Assembly: GCF_900111985.1 (NCBI RefSeq)
Contig: NZ_FOKI01000009.1
Span: 1 to 64,000, forward strand
Reading direction: 5' to 3'
Length of the DNA stretch: 64,000 nt
Origin: Clostridium frigidicarnis
Lineage (GTDB): Bacteria; Bacillota; Clostridia; Clostridiales; Clostridiaceae
The position numbers were made by a program, and so were the translations under genes. Under the pieces are notes generated by a model. That model searched no databases. It had not been told where the DNA came from and was given only the letters and a program-made list of their open reading frames with translations. Each line of letters starts with the position of its first letter. Positions within the stretch are counted from its first letter, which is position 1. Shown here piece by piece: positions 37,244 to 47,890 of the stretch.

Positions 37244-37277
37244 GCTTCCCTACAGATACGATTCACCGTACCATAAG
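37244..37277 (-). repeat. leader element L, copy c
   Basis: Minus strand CTTATGGTACGGTGAATCGT, then ATCTGTAGGGAAGC. It is followed by GGTATATAATAATGTATAAA (a good -10 region) and the ribosome site of the 54-residue gene, so this is the leader of the intact module. Confidence 0.7.
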
Positions 37278-37349
37278 TAAAAAAATTAGATTTCCCCATA
37301 TACAACTATAATTAATATTTTTATGAACTCATTGATTGATTTATAAATT

Positions 37350-37396
37350 AATGAAAACAGGACCTACCTTCTCTTATAGCAAGTCCTGTTTTCATT
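37350..37396 (-). terminator. terminator of peptide deformylase gene
   Basis: Perfect 14-base arms AATGAAAACAGGAC and GTCCTGTTTTCATT with a 19-base loop. Confidence 0.85.
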
Positions 37397-37402
37397 ATAC
37401 AA

Positions 37403-37813
37403 TTAAATTATTATACCTTCAAAATGATCCATTTCATGTTGAATTATTTGTGCCGTAAATCCAGTAAATACTTGCTTTTGCTTCTTAAAATTTCTATCAA
37501 GATACTCCACCTCTATCATTTCATATCTCTTTGTTTTTCTAAAGCCAATCAAAGATAAACAACTCTCTTCTGTTTCATAAAGCTTTTCTTTCTTTAATAT
37601 AACTGGATTTACCATAGGTACAATAAGGTTGCCTACAGTAAATACCAATATACGCTTTTTTACTCCAATCATGTTCCCTGCCAATCCAACACAATGCTCT
37701 AAGTTTGCTCTTAATGTATCTATTAAATCATCAATTACTGCTGTATCATTTTTAGTTGCCTCTTCTGATTTTTGTCCTAAAAACAATATATCTTTTACAA
37801 TTGGTTTTATCAT
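37403..37813 (-). CDS. def: peptide deformylase
   Basis: 136 residues, the short clostridial type. Removes the formyl group from N-terminal methionine. Metal ligands are present: C85 in ESCLSL and H126/H130 in QHEMDHFEG, with catalytic E127. Motif 1 reads GLAGNMIG where most enzymes have GLAAPQIG, so the glutamine that stabilises the transition state is methionine here; clostridial second copies often carry such a change. It stands alone, without fmt. Activity is likely but not certain. GATAAAAGATG gives no strong ribosome site. Confidence 0.85.
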   Translation of the reverse strand: MIKPIVKDILFLGQKSEEATKNDTAVIDDLIDTLRANLEHCVGLAGNMIGVKKRILVFTVGNLIVPMVNPVILKKEKLYETEESCLSLIGFRKTKRYEMIEVEYLDRNFKKQKQVFTGFTAQIIQHEMDHFEGIII

Positions 37814-37985
37814 CTTTTATCTTTAGTGAGAGTGTGTATTACAAGTACCAAACCCTCACTAAAACTCACTTCCTTTCGTTTTATACTTTTTTCTGTGTAC
37901 AACACATTGATAACTTTGTTGATAATTCGTCATATTTGAATATTGTGAATTAATATAACTTCTGATTATGCTTATTTTGTAGGAG

Positions 37986-38444
37986 TTAGAGGAACTTATT
38001 CATTGATGTATAATTTGATACTTGAAATCCAAGATTTTCATATAATGGTTTCCCTTTTTCAGTGGACATTAAATCAACTGCGGCAACGCCTAATAGCTTT
38101 GCTTCCGATAAAAGTTCAGTCATAACTTTCGTTGCAATGCCTTTTCCCCTATATTGAGGGTATGTAAAAACATTGTATACCGTACCGACAAGATATGATG
38201 AAAACGCTATCAGCGGAGGTCTTTCCACAATTGACATAAATGCAGTTGCTAATACTTCATTTTCATCCTCGGCAATGATAGCAATAAATCCCTTGTTAAG
38301 GTGTTGAGTAAAATATTCTTCTAACTTCGTTCTAATATCTTGCACTTCTTCCGAAGAAGATACCCCTTTTTCTGCAAACAGGTATTCCATACGAATCTTT
38401 ATTAGGAGGTCAATATCCTCTTTAAACGTTTTTCTTATTTTCAT
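37986..38444 (-). CDS. GNAT acetyltransferase
   Basis: 152 residues. MKIRKTFKEDIDLLIKIRME opens the fold; motif A is VYNVFTYPQYRGKGIATKVM near 97-116, and the end motif STEKGKPLYENLGFQVSN is intact. The start at 38444 has AAGGTGGTGAAAAAC upstream; the longer frame to 38483 lacks support. Substrate unknown. Confidence 0.8.
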   Translation of the reverse strand: MKIRKTFKEDIDLLIKIRMEYLFAEKGVSSSEEVQDIRTKLEEYFTQHLNKGFIAIIAEDENEVLATAFMSIVERPPLIAFSSYLVGTVYNVFTYPQYRGKGIATKVMTELLSEAKLLGVAAVDLMSTEKGKPLYENLGFQVSNYTSMNKFL

Positions 38445-38556
38445 GTTTTTCACCACCTTATATTTATAATCTTCAGTTCGCACTTTTCTGCCATTGCGAC
38501 TTACTTTATACTTTTTAATTTTTCAATTTCACTAAGCAATGAAAATATCAATACTA

Positions 38557-38640
38557 TTATTCTGTAGCTGGATTTTTTATATTTATATCACTTTTCTCAT
38601 GACTTTCATTTTTAGAAAACTCTCTAAGAATTTTACACAT
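38557..38640 (-). other. 27-codon frame behind leader element copy d
   Basis: MCKILREFSKNESHEKSDIN and seven more residues, then TAA. It begins 27 bases downstream of leader element copy d, in the position of the partner gene at copies b and c, but with no sequence match to it and no clear ribosome site. Possibly the stub of another small gene. Confidence 0.25.
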
Positions 38641-38666
38641 ATTAAACTATTTTTTTTAATAATTTT

Positions 38667-38699
38667 GTTTCTCCATATATATACTTCACCGTACCATAT
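38667..38699 (-). repeat. leader element L, copy d
   Basis: Minus strand CATATGGTACGGTGAAGT, then ATATATATGGAGAAAC. It shares an outer ATACTGTATAC block with copy a. The downstream -10 and ribosome-site part seen in b and c is missing. Confidence 0.6.
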
Positions 38700-38779
38700 G
38701 GTATACTCTTCCTAGTATACAGTATATTTAATCTTATATTCAACTTCAAATTAATAATATAATTTTTTCAAAGTAAAAA

Positions 38780-38809
38780 GCTATAAAAGTCATATTAAGC
38801 TTTTATAGC
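38780..38809 (-). terminator. small hairpin terminator
   Basis: GCTATAAAAG and CTTTTATAGC with TTTTTAC following on the minus strand; ends the remnant at 38818-38925. Confidence 0.7.
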
Positions 38810-38817
38810 CTTCTAAT

Positions 38818-38925
38818 TTATTCTAGAGTATTTTTTATTTCTTCTATTGTTGGTAATGTCCCCTACTTTATACTAACATCATTATTCATTTTAAATTGCT
38901 TATTAAAATCTACTCTTTCATTCAT
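38818..38925 (-). pseudogene. small gene with internal amber codon
   Basis: Thirty-six in-frame codons: MNERVDFNKQFKMNNDVSIK, a TAG, then GTLPTIEEIKNTLE and TAA, followed by a proper terminator. GAGGAATGTATT precedes ATG. Not recognised; a short gene broken by one stop, or a scrap of a longer one. Confidence 0.35.
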
Positions 38926-39082
38926 AATACATTCCTCAAATGTAATTTCCATAAGTTGTCATAACCATTTTTATGAGAATAAGTTATTATAAAATTTTTT
39001 TCAATAATAATTTTATTATTTTTTCTAATAATTTTTTCTTCAGATATTAGCCAAAAATAGCTAGCTAAAATTTAATAAATAC

Positions 39083-41344
<2,262 letters not shown>

Positions 41345-41371
41345 TTAATTGGTAGATAATGTGTATTAAAG

Positions 41372-41578
41372 TTTTTTTATCTTTCCATATAATTTTTCCA
41401 TTTTGAAAGTCAATAATTTCTCTGAACATTTCTGTATTATCATATATATTTATCTCATCACAAATTTCAATAATCTCTTTTAAGTTATTAAGTAAATCAT
41501 AGTATCTTCTTTCTATATCTTCATCAGTAATTCCATTTCCTCCAATACTTACTCTAAATCTAACTCTTTCCTTTACAT
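41372..41578 (-). pseudogene. C-terminal fragment of zeta-like kinase
   Basis: About 66 codons matching the last third of the gene at 36428: VKERVRFRVSIGGNGITDED, then IEICDEINIYDNTEMFREII and DFQNGKIIW. It joins the broken VCBS-type gene within its stop codon (41573), so two truncated genes are fused at this point. Confidence 0.8.
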
Positions 41579-42603
41579 TTTCTCATAAGCTAAAGCTAAA
41601 TAGTAAAGATAAGTTGAAGAGTCCTTATAAGTTTCTAATAAACTTTTATAATACTTAACAACTTCTTTAAAATAAATTTTATCATATTTATTACTCTTCT
41701 TTAATGCTTGCTCTTTAATTAAATAGATATCACTAGTGTAAGCTTCTCCAGTATCATGGAGCCATAAAATCAACTCCTCTTTACCATCATTATCTAAATC
41801 TTTGATGTTATATCCATCACCCTTGAATATATCTGTAAAAACATAAGCATCATTTTCTGCTATACACCTTTAAATCCACTATTTGTAGACCTATCTAAAA
41901 TTTCTTTTTGTCCTTTCATATAAGCTCCCATATCTACTACTTTTATATCATTGTTTAATAAATTTACAAAACTTTCTATATAACCTATTGTATCTGCGTT
42001 ATTAACTCCAATCACTCTCTGCCTTAAAAATAAATAATAGTTTTCTTCAAATACAAGCTTAATTGGAAATGCCCCATTAATTGCTGAAACGGTAGGTGCT
42101 TCATTTTGTTTAACTTTCTTATTTTCATCATATACCATATTTAAATATATGGCTGGACTTTGTGAAATATCAAAAGTATATTTTTCCTTTAAAGTAATTG
42201 ACTCTACTAAAACTTCATATCCATTTAAATAACTTGCTGTTATTACATACTTTTCTGAAAACATATCTGGATTAAATATTTCTACAAGTCTTCCATCTCT
42301 GTAATCATAAATTGCTGCTATAGCATACCCTCCTGATCCTCCATATTCACCTCTTACCATTATTTCATCTTTTCCATAACCATTAAAATCCCCTAAAAAA
42401 AGTTCTAACCCATAGCCACTATAAGGGATTTTTGTAGTTGTAACCGATCCATCTTCTTCATTTATTACTATATCCACATTTTCTACATAGCTACTATCTT
42501 TATATAAATAAGTTCCTACTAAAATTACTTTATCATGATTATATTTTTTAATTATACTTCCAACTTTAATGTCTATTATTGTTTGATTAGTTAAATTAGA
42601 CAT
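41573..42603 (-). pseudogene. VCBS/FG-GAP-repeat type protein, frameshifted and truncated
   Basis: The first part (41860-42603, 247 residues) opens MSNLTNQTIIDIKVGSIIKK and contains LFLGDFNGYGKDEIMVRGEY, a D-x-x-x-x-G-x-x-E/D repeat. At 41860 a frameshift ends it; the other frame continues ENDAYVFTDIFKGDGYNIKD, then LDNDGKEELILWLHD, a second calcium-binding FG-GAP repeat, and ends at 41573 against a kinase fragment. Together about 340 codons. No signal peptide is seen. AAAGGAATATTTATAT precedes the start. Leader element copy e lies 84 bases upstream. Function unknown. Confidence 0.65.
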
Positions 42604-42686
42604 ATATAAATATTCCTTTTAATTTATTATTACAATCTATAGTATTAACCTTTCTCAATAATGTTTACTCATATTCTATTCATTTT

Positions 42687-42717
42687 GTTTCTCCACATAT
42701 ATTATTCACTGTGACGG
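42687..42717 (-). repeat. leader element L, copy e
   Basis: Minus strand CCCGTCACAGTGAATAAT, then ATATGTGGAGAAAC. The GGTACGG part is altered; the TGGAGAAACAAAAT part is perfect. It stands upstream of the VCBS-type gene. Confidence 0.55.
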
Positions 42718-42784
42718 GTATATCATAGATTTTTTAAAGTTGAATTATTTTTATTTTCTTGCCTTACATCTTCTTAATATAATA

Positions 42785-44650
42785 TTATAACAAACTTTTT
42801 TTAATCTCTAATAAATAGTTTTTTCTTATAATAAAAAAATAAATAATTTGAGCAATCAACATAGTTCCTATCACCTGTAAAGCTGGTACAGTTATCTTAA
42901 TGTCAAAAGCATATTTCAAGGAACTAATAGCAAAAGCAAAATGTATCACAGCAACTATATAAGGAAGTAAAAATAATACCCCTATCTCAATATTTAATAC
43001 CTTCTTTATCTCTGTATAGGTTAATCCAATTTTATTTAACTGCTTATATTTCTTTTTATCCTCAATAACATCCATGTAGCACTTGTTATATAGGAAGCTT
43101 CCTGTTGTTACAAAGAAGATAAGTCCAATAAAAATTGCAATAAATAAAAGTACACCATAACCTATTTTAGTACTTTCTAATATATGAGCTTTTAAAAAAT
43201 TTTTATAAATCTCATCTCCATCATCATCTCCAAAATTACTATAAAAATCATTACAAATATTCAACGTATCCTTATAATTATTTACATTTAGCACCCCAAA
43301 GTAACATTTAACCCCGTTTATCTTTTCATATAAATCATCTTTAACTACATACACATCACCATAAAAAGTAGGGATCATTCTTTTATTACTGTTTCCAACA
43401 ACTTGTAGTTCCATATTATCTAAAATAATACTTTTTCTTTCGCTTCCAATTGAAGGAACAGCTAGTATTGTTTCATTTTCATTAAAAGAAATGGAATTTA
43501 AAAATAGTGCTGATGCTAATTTTTTATAGACCTCATCTTTCATTACAACTACCTTTTCTTTATCACCATTAGGAATAATAAACTTTATTTCTTCATTCAC
43601 CTTAGTATATTCTATTCCATCATTTCTCAATGAATTTTCTATAAAACCAACTTTCAAATCAACTTTAGCTTTATTCATATAAGTATCTGAATAAAAAAAA
43701 GCTTGTGGAAAATTTATGTTTATCTGATCCTCTTTATCTCTCCAATAGGCATATACCGATCCTATTGCTGAAAGAGCAACGGTTGATGTTATGGTAATTA
43801 AAAAAAACATTCTAGTATTATCTTTTATTCTATATAGTAAGTTGGATACCCATAACACTGTAGTTTTCTTCATATATAAGCGTCTATTTTTCTTTAACAA
43901 CTTAATTATAAATACACTTAATTGAGAAAATAATAAATAAGTTGCTACGACAACCATAATTGTTACAGGTATTATTCTATAGGGTATTGTATCTTCACTG
44001 CATGTAATTGATAGATAATATCCTGCAGCCAATAATCCTACACATATAATTGCAAGAACAACTGAAGCTTTTGGTTCAGGTCTTGGCCTTTTAGTTCCTT
44101 TAAGTAAGCTCAAAACCTTATCTTCTTTTATAATAAAAGAGCAGAATGCCGAGATAACTATTCCTATAATTATAAAAGCACTTAAAGTAATTATCATAGC
44201 TTTTCCCGGAATATAAAATCCCAATGCATCATATCCTAAAAGCTTTCCACTAGCAGCTAAAAGTATTTTAGAAAAAATCACCCCCAGCAATATACCTACC
44301 ACCGCAGCTGATGAGCTTATGATCATATTTTCAATACGTATCATTTTCTGCACCTGTTTTTTTGAAGAACCTATGATATAAAGTATCCCAAATTCTTTAT
44401 ACCTGCTTTTTAGAAAAACACTTATTGAATAAAAAACAAAGAAACATAAGAATAAATATGCAATTATTGTTGTCATATTAAGTGCGTTTTTTAAGTAGTT
44501 TGGTAGTATACTTACATTAAAATCTGGATGAAATATAATCATAGTGAAAGAAAACAATAACGCTGCTGATATAGTATTGCTTATAAAATAAGCAAAGTAA
44601 GCCTTTGCATTTCTCTGCACATTTTTAGTGGCAAACTCCCTTATGTTCAT
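42785..44650 (-). CDS. BceB-like ABC permease (peptide-antibiotic resistance)
   Basis: 621 residues, about ten membrane helices with a large extracytoplasmic domain between the seventh and eighth (about 310-505), the topology that defines BceB-type permeases. The N-terminus MNIREFATKNVQRNAKAYFA matches the family opening. With the ATPase upstream (one-base overlap) it should remove bacitracin or related peptides from lipid II-cycle intermediates and report flux to the sensor kinase. Specificity within the family is not predictable. Confidence 0.9.
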   Translation of the reverse strand: MNIREFATKNVQRNAKAYFAYFISNTISAALLFSFTMIIFHPDFNVSILPNYLKNALNMTTIIAYLFLCFFVFYSISVFLKSRYKEFGILYIIGSSKKQVQKMIRIENMIISSSAAVVGILLGVIFSKILLAASGKLLGYDALGFYIPGKAMIITLSAFIIIGIVISAFCSFIIKEDKVLSLLKGTKRPRPEPKASVVLAIICVGLLAAGYYLSITCSEDTIPYRIIPVTIMVVVATYLLFSQLSVFIIKLLKKNRRLYMKKTTVLWVSNLLYRIKDNTRMFFLITITSTVALSAIGSVYAYWRDKEDQININFPQAFFYSDTYMNKAKVDLKVGFIENSLRNDGIEYTKVNEEIKFIIPNGDKEKVVVMKDEVYKKLASALFLNSISFNENETILAVPSIGSERKSIILDNMELQVVGNSNKRMIPTFYGDVYVVKDDLYEKINGVKCYFGVLNVNNYKDTLNICNDFYSNFGDDDGDEIYKNFLKAHILESTKIGYGVLLFIAIFIGLIFFVTTGSFLYNKCYMDVIEDKKKYKQLNKIGLTYTEIKKVLNIEIGVLFLLPYIVAVIHFAFAISSLKYAFDIKITVPALQVIGTMLIAQIIYFFIIRKNYLLEIKKSLL

Positions 44651-45396
44651 TAGTTTCCACCTCCAAGCAATGCTAGAACATCAATAATTTCTTGATAGAA
44701 TTGCTGCCTACTATCTCCCCTGTAAATTTCATTATATATAGTCCCATCCTTTATAAATAAAATTCTACTGCAATAGCTGGCGGACAAAGGATCATGAGTT
44801 ACCATAATTGTGGTTACCTTTTCCTCCTTATTTATTTCCCCAAATAACTCCATTACAGTTTTAGCTGATTTAGAATCTAAGTTACCAGTGGGTTCATCTG
44901 CTAGAAGTAAAGTAGGATTATGTACTAATGCCCTAGCAATAGCTGTCCTTTGAGCTTGCCCACCTGATATTTCAAAGGTTCTCTTGTTTATCAAATCTTC
45001 TATTCCAAGGATTTTTGATATTCTATTTAGTTCATCATCCTGAGTCTTAACTGCCACTCCATCTAAGGTAAGTGGAAGCACTATATTTTCACCAACTGTT
45101 AATGTATCTAACAAATTGAAATCTTGAAACACAAAACCAAGTTCTCTTCTTCTAAATAAAGCAAGCTCCTCGCCCTTAAGCTTCAAAGGATTTTTATCCC
45201 TAATTCTTATTTCTCCTGAAGTTGGTTTATCTACTGTTGATATCATATTCAACAGGGTTGTCTTACCACTTCCTGATGGTCCCATAATACCTACAAATTC
45301 ACCTTCTTCTATAGTAAAACTTACATTATCCAAGGCACTGAATAATACTTTATTACCATATACCTTACTTAAATTACTTACCTCTAAAATTTCCAT
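44650..45396 (-). CDS. BceA-like ABC ATPase
   Basis: 248 residues. Walker A GIMGPSGSGKTT near 41, Q-loop FVFQDFNLLDTL, signature ISGGQAQRTAIARAL near 143 and Walker B LLLADEPTGNLDSK. BceA/VraD-type. Start at 45396 has GGGGGTG six bases before ATG; the site overlaps the UppP stop region. Its stop overlaps the permease start. Confidence 0.92.
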   Translation of the reverse strand: MEILEVSNLSKVYGNKVLFSALDNVSFTIEEGEFVGIMGPSGSGKTTLLNMISTVDKPTSGEIRIRDKNPLKLKGEELALFRRRELGFVFQDFNLLDTLTVGENIVLPLTLDGVAVKTQDDELNRISKILGIEDLINKRTFEISGGQAQRTAIARALVHNPTLLLADEPTGNLDSKSAKTVMELFGEINKEEKVTTIMVTHDPLSASYCSRILFIKDGTIYNEIYRGDSRQQFYQEIIDVLALLGGGN

Positions 45397-45410
45397 GCTA
45401 TTCACCCCCA

Positions 45411-45845
45411 TTATGTTAAACTAATAACCTTAGATAATACTAATACTCCAAGTAAAATACCCGCTGCTACTCTATATATTGCAAATACCTTCAAAGGCTT
45501 CTTTTTTAGATAGCCAACAAACTTTTTCATGACAATTAAAGCAACTAAGAAAGCTACAATAACACTTATCCCAAATCTAAAGCCTGTCTTGCCTTCTTTT
45601 CCTCTAGTAAATATATACCTAAAGAATTCTATTATACTTTCTTCAATCTTCTTCCAATACAAAACTACTACTGCCATTATCGCTCCTAGTTGAATTACAA
45701 CTTCAAACATCTTAGCAAATTCTCCCTTAAAACCAATTGCCCATCCAACTAATATCATGTGCCCTGTAGATGATACTGGAATAAATTCAGTTAACCCTTC
45801 TACTATAGCAATTAGAATAGCTTTTAATATAAATATTATATCCAT
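45411..45845 (-). CDS. shortened undecaprenyl-diphosphatase (UppP/BacA)
   Basis: 144 residues, whereas UppP proteins have about 260-280. The first catalytic motif is intact ([14 protein letters not shown], with E16 and E20), and the C-terminal helix pair ([20 protein letters not shown]) is normal. What is missing is the middle, with the PGxSRSxxT motif and its essential arginine. The frame is clean across the join. Normally the enzyme recycles the lipid carrier and gives bacitracin resistance; this form is probably inactive or altered. It is the first gene of a transcript with the BceAB-like transporter and stands behind a BceR-type box. Confidence 0.85.
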   Translation of the reverse strand: MDIIFILKAILIAIVEGLTEFIPVSSTGHMILVGWAIGFKGEFAKMFEVVIQLGAIMAVVVLYWKKIEESIIEFFRYIFTRGKEGKTGFRFGISVIVAFLVALIVMKKFVGYLKKKPLKVFAIYRVAAGILLGVLVLSKVISLT

Positions 45846-45934
45846 ACACTGTCACTCCTTTAAAATTATTATCTTGCTGTAAACAGTTTATAATAACACT
45901 ACACATCTTACTATCTACAAATCTTACAACAATG

Positions 45935-45948
45935 TGACATGCATGTAA
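45935..45948. promoter_or_regulatory. BceR-type operator
   Basis: TGACATGCATGTAA fits the TNACA-N4-TGTAA consensus reported for BceR-like regulators, as I recall it. It lies about 90 bases upstream of the uppP-like start, in the gap between the two-component genes and the transporter genes, where a target promoter is expected. Confidence 0.7.
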
Positions 45949-46007
45949 GCTTTTATGTTCTAAATAAAAATAGCAAATAAATAGTTTTGCTATCCATTCG
46001 CTATTAA

Positions 46008-46994
46008 TCACATCTGATTTTTAAATTTTATTATCACCTTTGTTCCTTCATTAACAATTGATTCTATGGTTACTTCATGTCCTAAGTTTTTACATACCTC
46101 TTTGGTTATATATAATCCCATACCAGTAGACTCACCATATTTACGTCCATTTTCACCGGTAAAGAAAGGATCAAATACCCTTTTTATATCCTTAGTAGAA
46201 ATTCCTATTCCTTCATCAAGGATATTTAATTTAATTTCTTTTTCACCTTCGTGAGCTTTTATAATTAATTCTTTACCCTTGCCCCGTGAATATTTTACTC
46301 CATTAATAATGAGTTGTCCTAATACAAACTTTAACCACTTAGCATCACTATAAACTTCAATGCTTTTATCTATATCAATTCTAGGAATTATTCTGCCTTT
46401 TATAAAAATCTTTTTTTCTTCATTTACTGCTTCTCTAGTAAGTTTTTTCAAATTAATTCTTTCTACTAAAAAATCACTTTGGAAGGAATCTAATCTTGCA
46501 AAATACATTGCCATATTTAGACCTTCCTTTAGCTTATCAACCTCTTCCTGAATATTATCATACTTTTCTTCGCCCTCGTACTCTTGGAGCTGAAGTTGCA
46601 TTACTGAAAGTGGTGTCTTCATTTGATGTACCCACTGATTAATAAACCTTAAATGCTCCTTATGAATCTTATCAGATTTTAAATTTTCAGCTTCATATAA
46701 GCCATGTAATTCCTTTAATATCTGGGAAACATTTTGACTTAATTCCCCACTGCCAAGTTCTAAAAAAACTTCCTTTAAATCAGTGAATCCACCCTTGAAA
46801 AGTCGATATAATTGTCTATTTTGATAGTACCTAAAAATTAGAAAGCCCAGCAGGATGAATGTATTAAACATGAATATATAAATAATCTCACTTAGTTCTA
46901 TAAACCCATTAAGATTAGAATATACGAAGGTAAGTGCTAAACTTAAAAAATATGTGATGATATACCCTTTATTATCCTTTAAAAACAACTTCAT
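46008..46994 (-). CDS. BceS-type sensor histidine kinase
   Basis: 328 residues. Two close membrane helices (about 11-26 and 36-55) with almost no outer loop: the intramembrane-sensing type that senses through its ABC transporter. H-box HQMKTPLSVM with H123, N-box LGQLIINGVKYS, G-box ILDEGIGIS and STGMGLYITKEV. Lies 11 bases after the response regulator. Such kinases need the BceAB transporter for signal perception, and that transporter lies directly downstream. Confidence 0.92.
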   Translation of the reverse strand: MKLFLKDNKGYIITYFLSLALTFVYSNLNGFIELSEIIYIFMFNTFILLGFLIFRYYQNRQLYRLFKGGFTDLKEVFLELGSGELSQNVSQILKELHGLYEAENLKSDKIHKEHLRFINQWVHQMKTPLSVMQLQLQEYEGEEKYDNIQEEVDKLKEGLNMAMYFARLDSFQSDFLVERINLKKLTREAVNEEKKIFIKGRIIPRIDIDKSIEVYSDAKWLKFVLGQLIINGVKYSRGKGKELIIKAHEGEKEIKLNILDEGIGISTKDIKRVFDPFFTGENGRKYGESTGMGLYITKEVCKNLGHEVTIESIVNEGTKVIIKFKNQM

Positions 46995-47005
46995 ATTATA
47001 TCCTT

Positions 47006-47698
47006 TTACCAGGTTTTATTTAATCTATAACCTGTCCCCCTTATAGTTTCTATCCCGTTATCTATTCCAAGTACCTGAAGTCTCTTTCGTACTCTGCTAA
47101 TATTTACGCTTAAAGTGTTTTCCTCCACGAACTCTAGATCATCCCATATTTTCTCCAAAAGCAAATCTCTGCTAATAACTTTGGGATATTTTTCTATAAG
47201 GCATTCTAGCAGTATGCCTTCCCTTTTAGTTATAATTAATAGTTCACCTTTAAATTTTATCTCTGACCTTTCCGGATAGAACTTAAGACCTTCAATCTCA
47301 ACTGTTCTTTCCTCTCCCTTAGCTGCATAGTCTCCAAAGGCCCTTCTTATTTGACTTTTTATCTTCGCAATAGCAACATCATAATAAAATGGTTTTGTTA
47401 TATAGTCATCAGCTCCGCTTTCTAAGGCCATCACTTGATCCATTCCGCTATCCCTTGCTGATATAAATATTATAGGAATTTTTGATTGTTGTCTTATTTT
47501 TCTGCACCAATAAAATCCATCAAATTTAGGTAAATTAACATCTAACAATACTAAATTTGGATTATACTCATTAAATTCTATCATTATATCCTCAAAGCTA
47601 TCAGCTATCCTTCCATCAAAACCATATTTGTTTATATATTCTTTCAATAGATTGCTTATTGAGGAATCATCTTCTACGATGTATATTTTATATTTCAT
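47006..47698 (-). CDS. OmpR/BceR-type response regulator
   Basis: 230 residues. Receiver domain with phosphorylation site D53 (LVLLDVNLPKFDG) and K-P pair (DDYITKPFYY), then a winged-helix domain (about 130-230, ISRDLLLEKIWDDLEFVEEN, GTGYRLN). First gene of the regulator operon; ATG at 47698 follows GGGAGAAATCAAT. Expected to activate the uppP-like/bceAB-like genes at the box 45935-45948. Confidence 0.93.
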   Translation of the reverse strand: MKYKIYIVEDDSSISNLLKEYINKYGFDGRIADSFEDIMIEFNEYNPNLVLLDVNLPKFDGFYWCRKIRQQSKIPIIFISARDSGMDQVMALESGADDYITKPFYYDVAIAKIKSQIRRAFGDYAAKGEERTVEIEGLKFYPERSEIKFKGELLIITKREGILLECLIEKYPKVISRDLLLEKIWDDLEFVEENTLSVNISRVRKRLQVLGIDNGIETIRGTGYRLNKTW

Positions 47699-47890
47699 AT
47701 TGATTTCTCCCTTATTTTCTACATTACAGAAACATTGGATATTACATACACTATTTACTTAACCTAATTATACTATTTTTCTTTCACCAATTGAACCTAT
47801 CAAATATAGCTTCTTAAAGTCTTCATCTTTTTAGTATTAAATTAATCACTATTATTTTTTCCATATCTATTTTGCTTCATCATAGAGTAT

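Noticed and set aside
45787-46011. 74-codon minus-strand frame between kinase and uppP-like gene
   Set aside because: Crosses the BceR-type box and the uppP ribosome site and ends inside uppP; no site of its own.
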